A DNA stretch of 10,505 bases, from positions 20,027 to 30,531 of the forward strand of contig DBVN01000061.1 of assembly GCA_002308515.1 (NCBI GenBank), given 5' to 3'. Under the pieces are notes generated by a model. The model was not told the origin of the DNA. It worked only from the letters and a program-made list of their open reading frames with translations, and ran no database searches. Numbering within the stretch: the first letter of the stretch is position 1; each line of letters starts with the position of its first letter. The translations under genes were made by a program, and so were the position numbers. Shown one piece after another: positions 1 to 8,070 of the stretch. Origin of the DNA: Verrucomicrobia bacterium UBA1263. GTDB lineage: Bacteria; Verrucomicrobiota; Verrucomicrobiia; Limisphaerales; UBA1412.

Positions 1-3000
1 GCTGGGCCAGCCGTAAACAAGGCGGCAGTGAGCTGTTCTACATCACAAACGCGTTGGAGAATCAGGTTTTCTATGTCGGCATCAAGTCGGAAGATCAAAA
101 AGCCGCTGAATATGGTTTTGTGGGGATTTCCAGTCAGAATCCGTTTGACGAGAACGACAACGGCAATCGTTTAGTCCGTTTCAATCCGGGGTCTGTCTGG
201 GTGCCGGATGGTTCCGCGGATGAACCCGGCGGAGAGTATCTGTTCGCGATCGCGACGGATCCTATCACGGTCAGATCGATTTTTGTCACCAATACTTACC
301 TGGCGCAGAATCCGGGCGATCTGTTTGTTGCCCTGAGTCACGCGTCTGACAGCATCAATGATAATATCGTGGTGCTGCACAATCACTCTTTCTTTGAGGA
401 TACGCTGAATCCGATCGAAACGAATGAAGTCGTCATTGCTTATAATGACAACGGCTTGACCGGGAAAAATGTTCGCACTTCGGACGGTCCCGGTAGCTTG
501 ATGGACTTTGAGGGATATGACGGCAGTGGATTATGGCTGTTGACACTGGTGGACAACGCACTGAACCATACCAACCGTGTGGGGTCGAGTTTGTATATCG
601 TTCCGCGCTACAACAATGCCTGGTTCACGGTGAATCCGTATTCCTTCATGTATCACTCCTTTGATGTGGAGGATGATGTGATCGCGGTGAATATCACGAT
701 CTCGGATATTGATCCGGAGTATCCTCTGGAAGCCTATATCCAGAAGGATACACGGCCGACACAAAGGTTCTATGATTACAAAGAGACGGTGAATCCGCCG
801 GGTCGTACCATCACCATCACTCGTGAGGATATTCCCGCGCTGGAAACCGGACGTTACTGGCTGGGTATTTATAATCCCAACGCGGTGGATGTGAAATACC
901 TGTTGAATATCGAGTATGTTCATGGGTTCACTCTTGGCGACGATCAGGGAACACCTTCCAGGAATACGCCGCTGACTTTGCAGGATGACGCTTATTCGAT
1001 TTATGAAGTGGTGACGGCAGATGTTGTGGAACCCGGTGAAGACGGCGACATGACCAACAAGGTCGAAGTGATCCGCGATTCTGTCATCACGGTGAATGAT
1101 GATCGTGAAGTCAAGAATGTGAATGTGGGTGTCCGCATCGATCATCCGCGTATTTCGGACTTGTCCATTTCTCTGGTAAGTCCCGCGGGCACATCGGTGC
1201 TGTTGTCGGAAAACCGCGGCTGGGGCGCTACCAACGCGAATCCCAATGAAGTGGATCTGATCCCCAACGATAAGAATAATTCTGTTTATGGTTCGGGGAC
1301 GACCAATACGGTCTTGAATTACGCGTTCTTCAGCAGTGACACGAACTACACCCTGTTGCCGATCAAATTCGAGCTGCCGCCTTATACCAACAATGGCAAA
1401 GGAACGGTCGTTTATCAATCTACCTTTGAGGATGTCAGTCCGGCGGTCTATAACAGAACGAATAGTATTCTGGACTCCGATGATTTTCAGTGGATGCTGA
1501 GCGGTTCTACCAATACCAACATTGTCTGGGATGAGGATCTGGAGGTGATGAGGACCAATCTGGTGACCCAAACGAATTTCAGAACATGGGTCTGGGATGA
1601 TGTCAGTGAAGCCTATCAGGGGACGAATTTCATCATCGCCAACAGAACCGTCCTGCAAACGACATTATCTAATTTAATACCGGATACGAATTATATCCTG
1701 CGTATCCCGTTCAAGCGTCCACGTCCGCTGGAAGGAATGGTCACCTGGTGGAGAGCCAATAATGACTATCTGGATACGGAATGGAATCTGCCTTTGGAAC
1801 CCGCCAGCGGATACAGCTGGCCGCAGTTTGACACGAACGGTCTGGAAGGCGTTGCGTTCGGTATGACGAACGCGTGCCTGACGGCTAAATCAACGAACAT
1901 CCTGAGTACGATCAGTACCAACTTCACGGTCGAAGGCTGGTTCAAGATGAATCAGGATATCGTGCAGAATTACGCGAACCGCGCCGGTGGTCCGACTATG
2001 CCTTTGTTTGAATTCACTCAGCTGGTCACGAATTACTGGACCAATATCGTTGTAATAGATGAAGAGGAACAGGAAGAGGTCTATGTGGACGTGGAGCGTG
2101 TACGCGGTATGTCCGCTTGGATGAAAGGCACGATCTGGACGAATGGTTACCAGAGATGGCTGCCGCATGGCACGATGATGCTGGAACTGGGTGAAGCGTC
2201 GGATGGGCAGATCGTTAGTACGATGGTCAATCTGGCCAACGCGAACACCACACCTACCGCGGATGAATATCTGCAAACCTTTACGAACTGGGTCCATCTG
2301 GCTATCTCGTTCCAGGCGGATCCGAAGGGTGACGTTCTGCGCGTTTATTCCAATGGCAAGCTGATGAAGGAAGAGACGTGGAATCACGGCTATATCACGC
2401 CGAATACCACTCTGGACTTCAACCTGGGTTATGGAAATGAACTGGGCTACAGTATCGGCACGACCGGTGTGTATTATCCCGGAACATTCACAGGCGGCAT
2501 GGATGAATTCTCATGGTATTCACGCGCTCTGGACGAAGAGGAGATACTGGAGATCGCCGAGGCCGGTTCCAGCGGCAAGGCCGGAATGGCACATCCTCCG
2601 ATCTCTGTCCCGGTCCGTGCCAAGGTGACCCTGCGTCAGCTGGGCGGGACAACGAATTTGTTCGAGGCATCTCTGCCCGATATCACAGAGGAATGGCAAG
2701 TCGGCAAAGGCCGGTTCCAAACTCTGCCATTAGAGTATGATGAAGACGGCAATGTGACCGAAACCAATATGGTTTATGAACTGCTGATCGATGTGACCAG
2801 CGGCGGGGTGGCGTTTGATGATCTTGCTGTGACAACACAGGGATTTGCTTATGAGCCGGAAGTTTCACTCAATAATCTGAGAGGTGAAAACGCGAAAGGC
2901 GACTGGACGCTCCTTATCCAGGATACACGTGTTGGCGCGACGAATCCGGTTCCCGCGCTGCTGAGCTGGACACTGGATCTGGGCTATACGGCCACGAATG

Positions 3001-6000
3001 TGAAGGTCATTGACCTGACAGAGGAAAATAACTACAGCTATTCCGGCAGACTGACGGATGATGAAGAGACACTCGAAAGCATGATCACCTATTTCCGGGT
3101 ATTTGTTCCGGAATGGGCAGCGAGCGCGACGAATATCCTGACCGGCAGCGCGGATATGCTGATGGCTGGACGCTGGAGCGGTATCCCGAAATTCGACCGC
3201 GGTCTGGATGATTATCTGTGGCTGTATAATACACCGCAGGAGGCGACCAATTATGTCATCACGACCAATATCTCGTCACAGGCTCCGCTGATCCCCGGCG
3301 GCCGCTATTACCTGGCCTTGAGAAATCAGCCGTGGACGACGAACACGACCACTTATGATTTGCAAGTGGACTTTGGCAAACATGATGGAGGCATCCCCGA
3401 GGGTGTGATCACTTTGACGAACAGTGTTCCGTACATCGTTGATCCTGAAAATGGCGGCGGTTCCAGCAGTGTGGATTACTATCACTTCAGTATTTCTGAG
3501 GAAGCGATCGCCGCGTCGTTCATGGTCTATGACGCGACCACGAATGTGACAATGGTGATCGGCCACGGACTGCCTCTGCCGACTGAGCAGAATCATGATT
3601 ACAGAGGCGCGACAGGGACTCAGGGCTATACACAGGTGATGATCTATACCAATTCGGTGCCGGTGGCTTTGACCGCGGGCGATTGGTTCATTGGTGTGTA
3701 TAACGGTGCTTACAGCTCAACGGAAAACTTTGATCCGGTCAGTTATAAGATCGTTGTGACAGAATATACGGACGAGATCCCGACACCGGAAGAGCTTTCC
3801 AGCGGACGTCCGGTCTCGAAGACTTTGAAACCGGGTGAAACGCATTACTATCTGTACTATGTCAGCACAAACGCGATCTCGCTTTGGACTGAACTGGATC
3901 AGATAGACGGCGGCAACTTGAATCTCTATAACAAGTTTGGTCTGCCGCTGCCCGGTCCGGCCAGCCGGTTCTATGAATTCCTGGATATTGATCCGGAGAC
4001 AGGTTTAGACTGGTGGCTGACGACAACGACCGATCCGTATCCGCTGCGTTCCGGCGGGTGGTACTACGCGGTGGAGAATACGAACAGTGTGGCAGTGACA
4101 TACAGGATCCGCGCGACGGAATTCTCCGCTGATCCGAGTTCTATCATTTGGCTGAAGAACGGCATTGCCGAAACGAATACGGTCGGATTGCTGCCGGACG
4201 GTAATGACAAGGTTTACTATGGATTCGATGTATCCGAAAACGCGGTCGGAAGTTTGTTTGAGGTATTCAACCGCACCAATGGAAATGTGGCACTTTACAC
4301 GATGCCCGGCAGACTGCCTGATCCCAGAAATTACTACTACTGGTATCTGGCCTCCGAAGGTCTGACGAATGCCTATACACGCCTGAGCGCCTGGAGCGGT
4401 GAGCTGACTCCGGGGTACTGGTTCTTCACGACGATGAACGAAGAGAGCCAGGATGTGCCTGTTGAGGAAATGACGAGTGTCACGTATGAGATCCGGGCTT
4501 CAGAGTTTGAGGCTCCGGACGAAACCAGCATCGTCAATCTGGTGAATGATTATCCGGTTCGCGTCAATAACGCCCCGATTTATTCGGAAAGCTACTTCCG
4601 CTATACGACGAGCGAGAATCCGACGGAGCTGATCTTCACCATCACGAATGTGACGGATCTGGTTTCTGTCTATCTGCTGGATGCTTCGCCGGCGGATGGA
4701 CCGAGAGTCTCCATTTATCCGCTGAGCTGGGTCGGACCGTTCGGCGCGCAGATCGTCTTGAATCTGGAGGATTCTCCGGTGCCGCTGACACCGGGCGACT
4801 GGTATGTTGTGGTCGAGAATACTTCTGTCGGACCTGTGAGTTATGATATCTGGGCCAGTGAAGAAGGTTCCGCGGACATAGATCAGCCGATCGATACCGG
4901 CTTTGAATATGATCCTGAAACCGGACTGCTGACCTTGGTCTGGGCCAGTGAGATCGACGCGGTCTATGCTATCCAGGGTACTTATAACGCCTTTGAAAAT
5001 CCGGTCAAATGGGAAGTCTTTGATCAGGTGACGGCAACGGAAACGGTTACCCGTTATCAGCTGACGCGGGAATTGATGGAGCAATATGTCTTCTTCTCTG
5101 TGAAGCTGGTCTCGAAGCCGGATCGGCCGACCGCTGAAAATATCACGACTTATGTGAATTATAACGCGCTGGAGGAGACCCTGAATATCAGCTGGACGGC
5201 GAAGTTGGACTCGACCTATATCGTCGAAGGCAAGAAGTCTTCTGAGGATACTGATTGGACGGCACTGCAAACGCAGGTCAATCAGGCAGCGCTTCCGGTT
5301 TATTCCAGACCGTTCGGCAGTGAGTACGAGCTGATCCGTGTCACACCGGAGGGCGGCGTGACACCAGACTGCATCCATACGGTCGCGTCTTATGACAGCG
5401 ATTCCGGTGAGATCGTTCTGCGCTGGAATGCCGTGATCGGTTCTGAATACATTGTCAAAGGCTGGACGAATCTGGGTGATCTGTCAGGCAAGGATCTGGC
5501 GCAGATCGTAGCCGAGACAGAGGAATGTGTCTATCGCCTGAAACCGGCGGAGAACGCGGACTGCACGTGGTTCAGCATCGGAACATCCGGTACCAGTGAA
5601 GAGATCGATCTGCGTCAGGAAATCGATTCCGAGACGATGGAGGTCGTTCTGCGCTGGAACGCGGTCATCGGGAATAAGTATCGTATCTCCGCGTCCAAGG
5701 ACGGTGTGCTGAATGAGATCGATACCATCATCGCGGATTCTGTCAATGAAGAGTACAAGGTCTCGTTGACGGAAGGTTCTCACTTCTATGTGACACCGCT
5801 GGGCAAAGCGGACACGGATCCGGATCCTGAACCGGGAGAAGATTTAGTGCCTCAGATCCGACTGGTGGATGGTGTGATCATCATTGTGGTCGAATCCAAG
5901 GCGGGCGATGTCCTGGAGCTCTTCTATTCGGATGATATGATCCTTTGGAACCAGAGCGGTGGTGAGCATACAGTGGCACAGGATGGTTCTTACGAAATAC

Positions 6001-6059
6001 GTATTCCTTTACAGGAGAATACACCGATGAAGTTCTTCCGTGTCAGGAGAACTCGTTAG
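1..6059 (+). CDS. Giant exported mosaic protein with P-domain, LamG-like, PPC-like and Fn3-like modules (5' partial)
   Basis: The frame is open from the first whole codon (nt 3) to TAG at 6057-6059, about 2018 residues, so the real start and any signal peptide lie upstream. The TTG at 54 is inside the coding frame and is not a credible start. Modules in order: a tail reading FYVGIKSEDQKAAEYGF (to about 150); a P-domain-like region (about 160-610) with TSDGPGSL and GLWLLTLVDNAL; a PPC-like module (about 621-921); a P-domain opened at about 1060-1240 (SDLSISLVSPAGTSVLL) and closed at about 2850-2990 (GDWTLLIQD, LLSWTLDLG), with a carbohydrate-binding-like segment and a LamG-like domain inside it; five PPC-like modules (about 2998-4870); and five Fn3-like modules to the end, closing in FFRVR. 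Only four cysteines are visible, which suits an exported beta-sandwich protein. No protease triad or other catalytic motif was recognised in this part. P-domains usually follow subtilisin-like proteases, so an upstream peptidase is possible; an adhesin or glycan-binding role is equally open. No LPXTG motif or obvious PEP-CTERM anchor is seen at the C-terminus. Confidence 0.9.
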   Translation, partial: WASRKQGGSELFYITNALENQVFYVGIKSEDQKAAEYGFVGISSQNPFDENDNGNRLVRFNPGSVWVPDGSADEPGGEYLFAIATDPITVRSIFVTNTYLAQNPGDLFVALSHASDSINDNIVVLHNHSFFEDTLNPIETNEVVIAYNDNGLTGKNVRTSDGPGSLMDFEGYDGSGLWLLTLVDNALNHTNRVGSSLYIVPRYNNAWFTVNPYSFMYHSFDVEDDVIAVNITISDIDPEYPLEAYIQKDTRPTQRFYDYKETVNPPGRTITITREDIPALETGRYWLGIYNPNAVDVKYLLNIEYVHGFTLGDDQGTPSRNTPLTLQDDAYSIYEVVTADVVEPGEDGDMTNKVEVIRDSVITVNDDREVKNVNVGVRIDHPRISDLSISLVSPAGTSVLLSENRGWGATNANPNEVDLIPNDKNNSVYGSGTTNTVLNYAFFSSDTNYTLLPIKFELPPYTNNGKGTVVYQSTFEDVSPAVYNRTNSILDSDDFQWMLSGSTNTNIVWDEDLEVMRTNLVTQTNFRTWVWDDVSEAYQGTNFIIANRTVLQTTLSNLIPDTNYILRIPFKRPRPLEGMVTWWRANNDYLDTEWNLPLEPASGYSWPQFDTNGLEGVAFGMTNACLTAKSTNILSTISTNFTVEGWFKMNQDIVQNYANRAGGPTMPLFEFTQLVTNYWTNIVVIDEEEQEEVYVDVERVRGMSAWMKGTIWTNGYQRWLPHGTMMLELGEASDGQIVSTMVNLANANTTPTADEYLQTFTNWVHLAISFQADPKGDVLRVYSNGKLMKEETWNHGYITPNTTLDFNLGYGNELGYSIGTTGVYYPGTFTGGMDEFSWYSRALDEEEILEIAEAGSSGKAGMAHPPISVPVRAKVTLRQLGGTTNLFEASLPDITEEWQVGKGRFQTLPLEYDEDGNVTETNMVYELLIDVTSGGVAFDDLAVTTQGFAYEPEVSLNNLRGENAKGDWTLLIQDTRVGATNPVPALLSWTLDLGYTATNVKVIDLTEENNYSYSGRLTDDEETLESMITYFRVFVPEWAASATNILTGSADMLMAGRWSGIPKFDRGLDDYLWLYNTPQEATNYVITTNISSQAPLIPGGRYYLALRNQPWTTNTTTYDLQVDFGKHDGGIPEGVITLTNSVPYIVDPENGGGSSSVDYYHFSISEEAIAASFMVYDATTNVTMVIGHGLPLPTEQNHDYRGATGTQGYTQVMIYTNSVPVALTAGDWFIGVYNGAYSSTENFDPVSYKIVVTEYTDEIPTPEELSSGRPVSKTLKPGETHYYLYYVSTNAISLWTELDQIDGGNLNLYNKFGLPLPGPASRFYEFLDIDPETGLDWWLTTTTDPYPLRSGGWYYAVENTNSVAVTYRIRATEFSADPSSIIWLKNGIAETNTVGLLPDGNDKVYYGFDVSENAVGSLFEVFNRTNGNVALYTMPGRLPDPRNYYYWYLASEGLTNAYTRLSAWSGELTPGYWFFTTMNEESQDVPVEEMTSVTYEIRASEFEAPDETSIVNLVNDYPVRVNNAPIYSESYFRYTTSENPTELIFTITNVTDLVSVYLLDASPADGPRVSIYPLSWVGPFGAQIVLNLEDSPVPLTPGDWYVVVENTSVGPVSYDIWASEEGSADIDQPIDTGFEYDPETGLLTLVWASEIDAVYAIQGTYNAFENPVKWEVFDQVTATETVTRYQLTRELMEQYVFFSVKLVSKPDRPTAENITTYVNYNALEETLNISWTAKLDSTYIVEGKKSSEDTDWTALQTQVNQAALPVYSRPFGSEYELIRVTPEGGVTPDCIHTVASYDSDSGEIVLRWNAVIGSEYIVKGWTNLGDLSGKDLAQIVAETEECVYRLKPAENADCTWFSIGTSGTSEEIDLRQEIDSETMEVVLRWNAVIGNKYRISASKDGVLNEIDTIIADSVNEEYKVSLTEGSHFYVTPLGKADTDPDPEPGEDLVPQIRLVDGVIIIVVESKAGDVLELFYSDDMILWNQSGGEHTVAQDGSYEIRIPLQENTPMKFFRVRRTR
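1060..2990 (+). other. Split P/Homo B domain enclosing a carbohydrate-binding-like and a LamG-like domain
   Basis: The first half of a P-domain is seen at about 1060-1240, with the strand pattern DLSISLVSPAGTSVLLSENRG. The usual closing strands (GDWTLLIQD, then LLSWTLDLGY) appear only at about 2895-2990. Between them, about 1400-1730 opens a beta-rich segment (VVYQSTFEDV to TNYILRIPF) that seems to resume at about 2600-2840 (VPVRAKVTLRQL to GGVAFDDLAV). Inside that lies a LamG-like jellyroll: GMVTWWRANNDYLD at about 1734-1775, FTVEGWFKMN at about 1922-1952, and GGMDEFSWYSRALDEEEI at about 2493-2550. The result is a three-level nest. The LamG and P-domain ends are assigned from motifs. The carbohydrate-binding label for the middle layer is inference. 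Confidence 0.6.
2998..4870 (+). repeat. Five tandem PPC-like protein modules
   Basis: Five units of roughly 115-130 residues share an opening with an aromatic-rich strand (YYHFSISE, HYYLYYVST, VYYGFDVSE, YFRYTTSE) and a closing signature of the form GxWYxxVxN followed by a YxIxAxE strand. Closings are at about 3295-3372 (GGRYYLALRN), 3675-3768 (GDWFIGVYN), 4047-4124 (GGWYYAVEN), 4407-4508 (GYWFFTTMN) and 4788-4862 (GDWYVVVEN). A sixth relative lies earlier at about 621-921 (GRYWLGIYN). These resemble bacterial pre-peptidase C-terminal domains, small beta-sandwiches common in secreted enzymes. The copies are strongly diverged in sequence, so the duplication is old. Confidence 0.6.
4890..6056 (+). 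repeat. Five tandem Fn3-like C-terminal protein modules
   Basis: Five units of about 72-85 residues repeat a strand pair: LTLVWASEIDAVYAIQG (about 4926), LNISWTAKLDSTYIVEG (about 5181), IVLRWNAVIGSEYIVKG (about 5409), VVLRWNAVIGNKYRISA (about 5643), and a degenerate IIIVVESKAGDVLELFYS (about 5877). Spacing between neighbours is about 255, 228, 234 and 234 bases. Each ends in a strand with F(F/Y)xV or similar, and the last ends the protein with FFRVR. The pattern fits small beta-sandwich modules such as fibronectin type III, but the family assignment is inference from strand rhythm. Modules three and four are the most alike and look like the most recent duplication. Confidence 0.55.
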
Positions 6060-6077
6060 AGAGGACTGACTGAGACG

Positions 6078-7031
6078 ATGAGCGTGACGGGAAAGACATT
6101 GATATTTTCTCTGAATCCCGCGGTGGATGTGGAGTGGATCGTTCCGAAGGTACTTTGGGAAGAGAAGAACAACATCCTTTCGGAACGCCGCTGGGCCGGA
6201 GGCAAGGGAGTCAATGTGGCTCGCTGGTTCCGTCTGTTGAGCGGTGATACCGGGGAAGCAAGTCAGTTAGTGATCCCCTTGGGCGGTCTGACCGGTCGCG
6301 AGATGGAGGAGTATCTTACACGGGACGGGATCGCTTTCCGCACTTTTCCGCTGAAAGATTCCACCCGCGCCAATATCATCGTGACGACGGACGACAAGCG
6401 GCAGCTGCGGTTCAATCCGCTGGGACCTGAATTGACTTCAGAAGAATGGGATTCACTGTTTCGCTTCGCGCGGGAAACACAGGATGTCAAGCTGGCTATT
6501 TTTTCCGGAGCCTTGCCCCGTAAAGCTCCCAAAGACACGTATCGAAAACTTTTGGAAATTTTTTCCTCCCGTTCGATCAAAACGATCCTGGATTGCGACG
6601 GTGAAGCTTTTGCGCAAGGTGTTGACGGTCATCCTTTCCTGGTCAAACCAAACGAGTTTGAGCTGGCTCAATGGGCCGGGCATGAATTGCCGGACATGGC
6701 CAGCATACAGTCCGCGGCCAAAGATCTGTCGGCGGCCACGCAGGGGAATGTACTGGTTTCGCTGGGCGCGGACGGAGCCTTGATGGTTGGCAGCCAAGGG
6801 GAGTATCGGGTTTATTCGCCTCAGGTGAAGGTGCTGAATAAGATCGGCGCCGGGGATTCTCTTCTGGCGGGCATCTCTTACGCGGTCACCCGGCAGATGC
6901 CGCCGGTGGAAGCTCTCCAGCTGGCTATCGCGACCAGTACCTCGGCAGTCGCCTGCGCGGCGGGTCTGCTGCCGTCACGTGAGGATATTTTCCGTTTGAA
7001 GGAGTCGGTACGGGTAGAACGGTTGAACTAA
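6078..7031 (+). CDS. PfkB-family sugar-phosphate kinase (1-phosphofructokinase / tagatose-6-phosphate kinase type)
   Basis: This is a cytoplasmic ribokinase/PfkB-superfamily kinase of 317 residues, the usual length. Family motifs in order: NPAVD at 13-17 in the sugar-binding strand, GGKGVNVAR at 41-49, STRANIIV at 95-102, FSGALPR at 142-148, LVKPNEFEL at 188-196, VSLGADGAL at 227-235, and the anion-hole and catalytic-base motif GAGDS at 257-261 with Asp260 as the expected base. The closest pattern is FruK/LacC/PfkB, which phosphorylates fructose-1-phosphate, tagatose-6-phosphate or fructose-6-phosphate with ATP. The substrate cannot be fixed from sequence. The ATG at 6078 follows a purine-rich AGAGAGGA about 12 bases upstream, slightly distant for a ribosome binding site. 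It starts 18 bases after the giant gene, so cotranscription is plausible. No fructose PTS gene is present in the window, so a FruK role is not supported by context. Confidence 0.9.
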   Translation: MSVTGKTLIFSLNPAVDVEWIVPKVLWEEKNNILSERRWAGGKGVNVARWFRLLSGDTGEASQLVIPLGGLTGREMEEYLTRDGIAFRTFPLKDSTRANIIVTTDDKRQLRFNPLGPELTSEEWDSLFRFARETQDVKLAIFSGALPRKAPKDTYRKLLEIFSSRSIKTILDCDGEAFAQGVDGHPFLVKPNEFELAQWAGHELPDMASIQSAAKDLSAATQGNVLVSLGADGALMVGSQGEYRVYSPQVKVLNKIGAGDSLLAGISYAVTRQMPPVEALQLAIATSTSAVACAAGLLPSREDIFRLKESVRVERLN

Positions 7032-7056
7032 CAAAGTTTTTATTTCAGAAAGTATT

Positions 7057-8001
7057 ATGGATTTTTGTCGTTATTTTTTCTCTGGTTTAGTGTTCTTGGG
7101 CTGTCTTCTGAGTGTGACTGCTCAAACCTCTTTCACGGTGGGGACTTATAATCTGGAAAAGTACAACTTTGAGGAGACCGATGACTTCAAGGCGAAGTCC
7201 GCGAAAATAGTGGAGACCATCCAGCGCATGAACGCGGATGTCGTTGGATTGGTGGAAATGGGAGATAAAGACAGCCTGAACTATTTAACGAAAGAGCTGA
7301 AAAAGAAGAATGTCTCCTATCCTTATGTGGAATGGATGCCGAGCAATGACACTAATTTGAATCTGGTGGTGATTTCCCGCTATCCTTTGAAACAAACCGT
7401 TCATCACAAAAAGGATAAATATAGTCTGAATCAAAGGATGTACACCTTGAAGCGCGGTGTTCTGGAAACCCATGTCCAGGTGACGGATAACTATACTTTC
7501 ACGGTGCTGCTGACACATTTGAAATCCCAGGTCGAGGTGCGGTATGCCGATCAGGCGGAGATCCGTCTGAAAGAGGCGCAGCTGATCCGGGAAAAAATCA
7601 TTGATCCGATGCTGGAAAAGAATTCCAAAGAGGATTTCATTCTGATGGGGGATATGAATGACAAGTACAATAATATGCCCATCCAGACCCTGATCGGAAC
7701 AAGAACATCGCATCCGCGCATGGTCGATTCCCGGCCGATCGAGCCCAATGGAGACAGCTTGCCGGAGAACCGCACACGGGGGCGGTTCCGTTCCGTGGCG
7801 TGGACTCATTTTTACAGCACGGAGGATTCTTATTCACGGCTGGACTACATTCTGTACAGCCCCGGCATGAGAGATCAATTCCAGGCGGAAAACTCAGAGG
7901 TCGTGGTAGTTCCGAACTGGGGAACCGCCTCTGACCATCGTCCCATCAAAGCCTCTTTCTCGTTGCCCAAACAGGGAACAAAAAAGACAAAGAAAAAGTA
8001 G
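7057..8001 (+). CDS. Exported endonuclease/exonuclease/phosphatase (EEP) family protein
   Basis: The protein has 314 residues. An N-terminal signal peptide spans about 1-22: one Arg, a hydrophobic core, and a VTA/Q cleavage site after residue 22. An alternative lipoprotein reading at FLGC (Cys16) is weaker. The mature part is a complete EEP fold with the usual metal and catalytic residues: TYNLEKYN (Asn32), VEMGD (Glu67), LTHLKS (His154), MGDMND (Asp199, Asn201), RLDYIL (Asp263) and SDHRP (Asp293, His294). Family members cleave phosphodiester or phosphomonoester bonds in nucleic acids, inositol phosphates or lipids with a divalent metal. Which one this uses is unknown; export suggests an extracytoplasmic substrate. 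The C-terminus is a lysine-rich tail (KQGTKKTKKK) beyond the fold. It follows the kinase by 25 bases with no good ribosome binding site, so translation may be weak or coupled. Confidence 0.88.
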   Translation: MDFCRYFFSGLVFLGCLLSVTAQTSFTVGTYNLEKYNFEETDDFKAKSAKIVETIQRMNADVVGLVEMGDKDSLNYLTKELKKKNVSYPYVEWMPSNDTNLNLVVISRYPLKQTVHHKKDKYSLNQRMYTLKRGVLETHVQVTDNYTFTVLLTHLKSQVEVRYADQAEIRLKEAQLIREKIIDPMLEKNSKEDFILMGDMNDKYNNMPIQTLIGTRTSHPRMVDSRPIEPNGDSLPENRTRGRFRSVAWTHFYSTEDSYSRLDYILYSPGMRDQFQAENSEVVVVPNWGTASDHRPIKASFSLPKQGTKKTKKK

Positions 8002-8070
8002 ATCCATTTTTTTAGCTCTCATGCTGAAAAAGCGTTGCTCTTTTTGTATGGCTGGACTAGGATTAAAGGC

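Noticed and set aside
54..56. TTG as start codon of the giant protein
   Set aside because: The frame is open upstream to the window edge, and the residues before it continue the same module. No ribosome binding site precedes it, and the product would lack a signal peptide.
531..1658. A 375-residue open frame on the minus strand inside the giant gene
   Set aside because: It lies wholly antisense to a well-supported coding frame. Its product is rich in Ile, Arg, Asp and His without domain motifs, as expected from the complement of this gene's codon use. No ribosome binding site or independent gene signal was seen.
4500..5378. A 292-residue open frame on the minus strand
   Set aside because: Same reasoning: a low-complexity shadow of the PPC-like and Fn3-like coding region with an Arg/Ile/Asp-biased composition and no recognisable fold.
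7057..7107. EEP protein as a lipoprotein through FLGC at residues 13-16
   Set aside because: Phe at -3 and Leu at -2 are poor lipobox residues, and a standard signal peptidase I site (VTA/Q) follows shortly after. It is kept only as a weak alternative.
8002..8063. Possible terminator or promoter between the EEP gene and the lipoprotein gene
   Set aside because: The A-run and T-run pairing around 8027-8045 is short, AT-only at its base and bulged. The TTGCTC/TAGGAT pair matches poorly, and its -10 would coincide with the ribosome binding site of the next gene.
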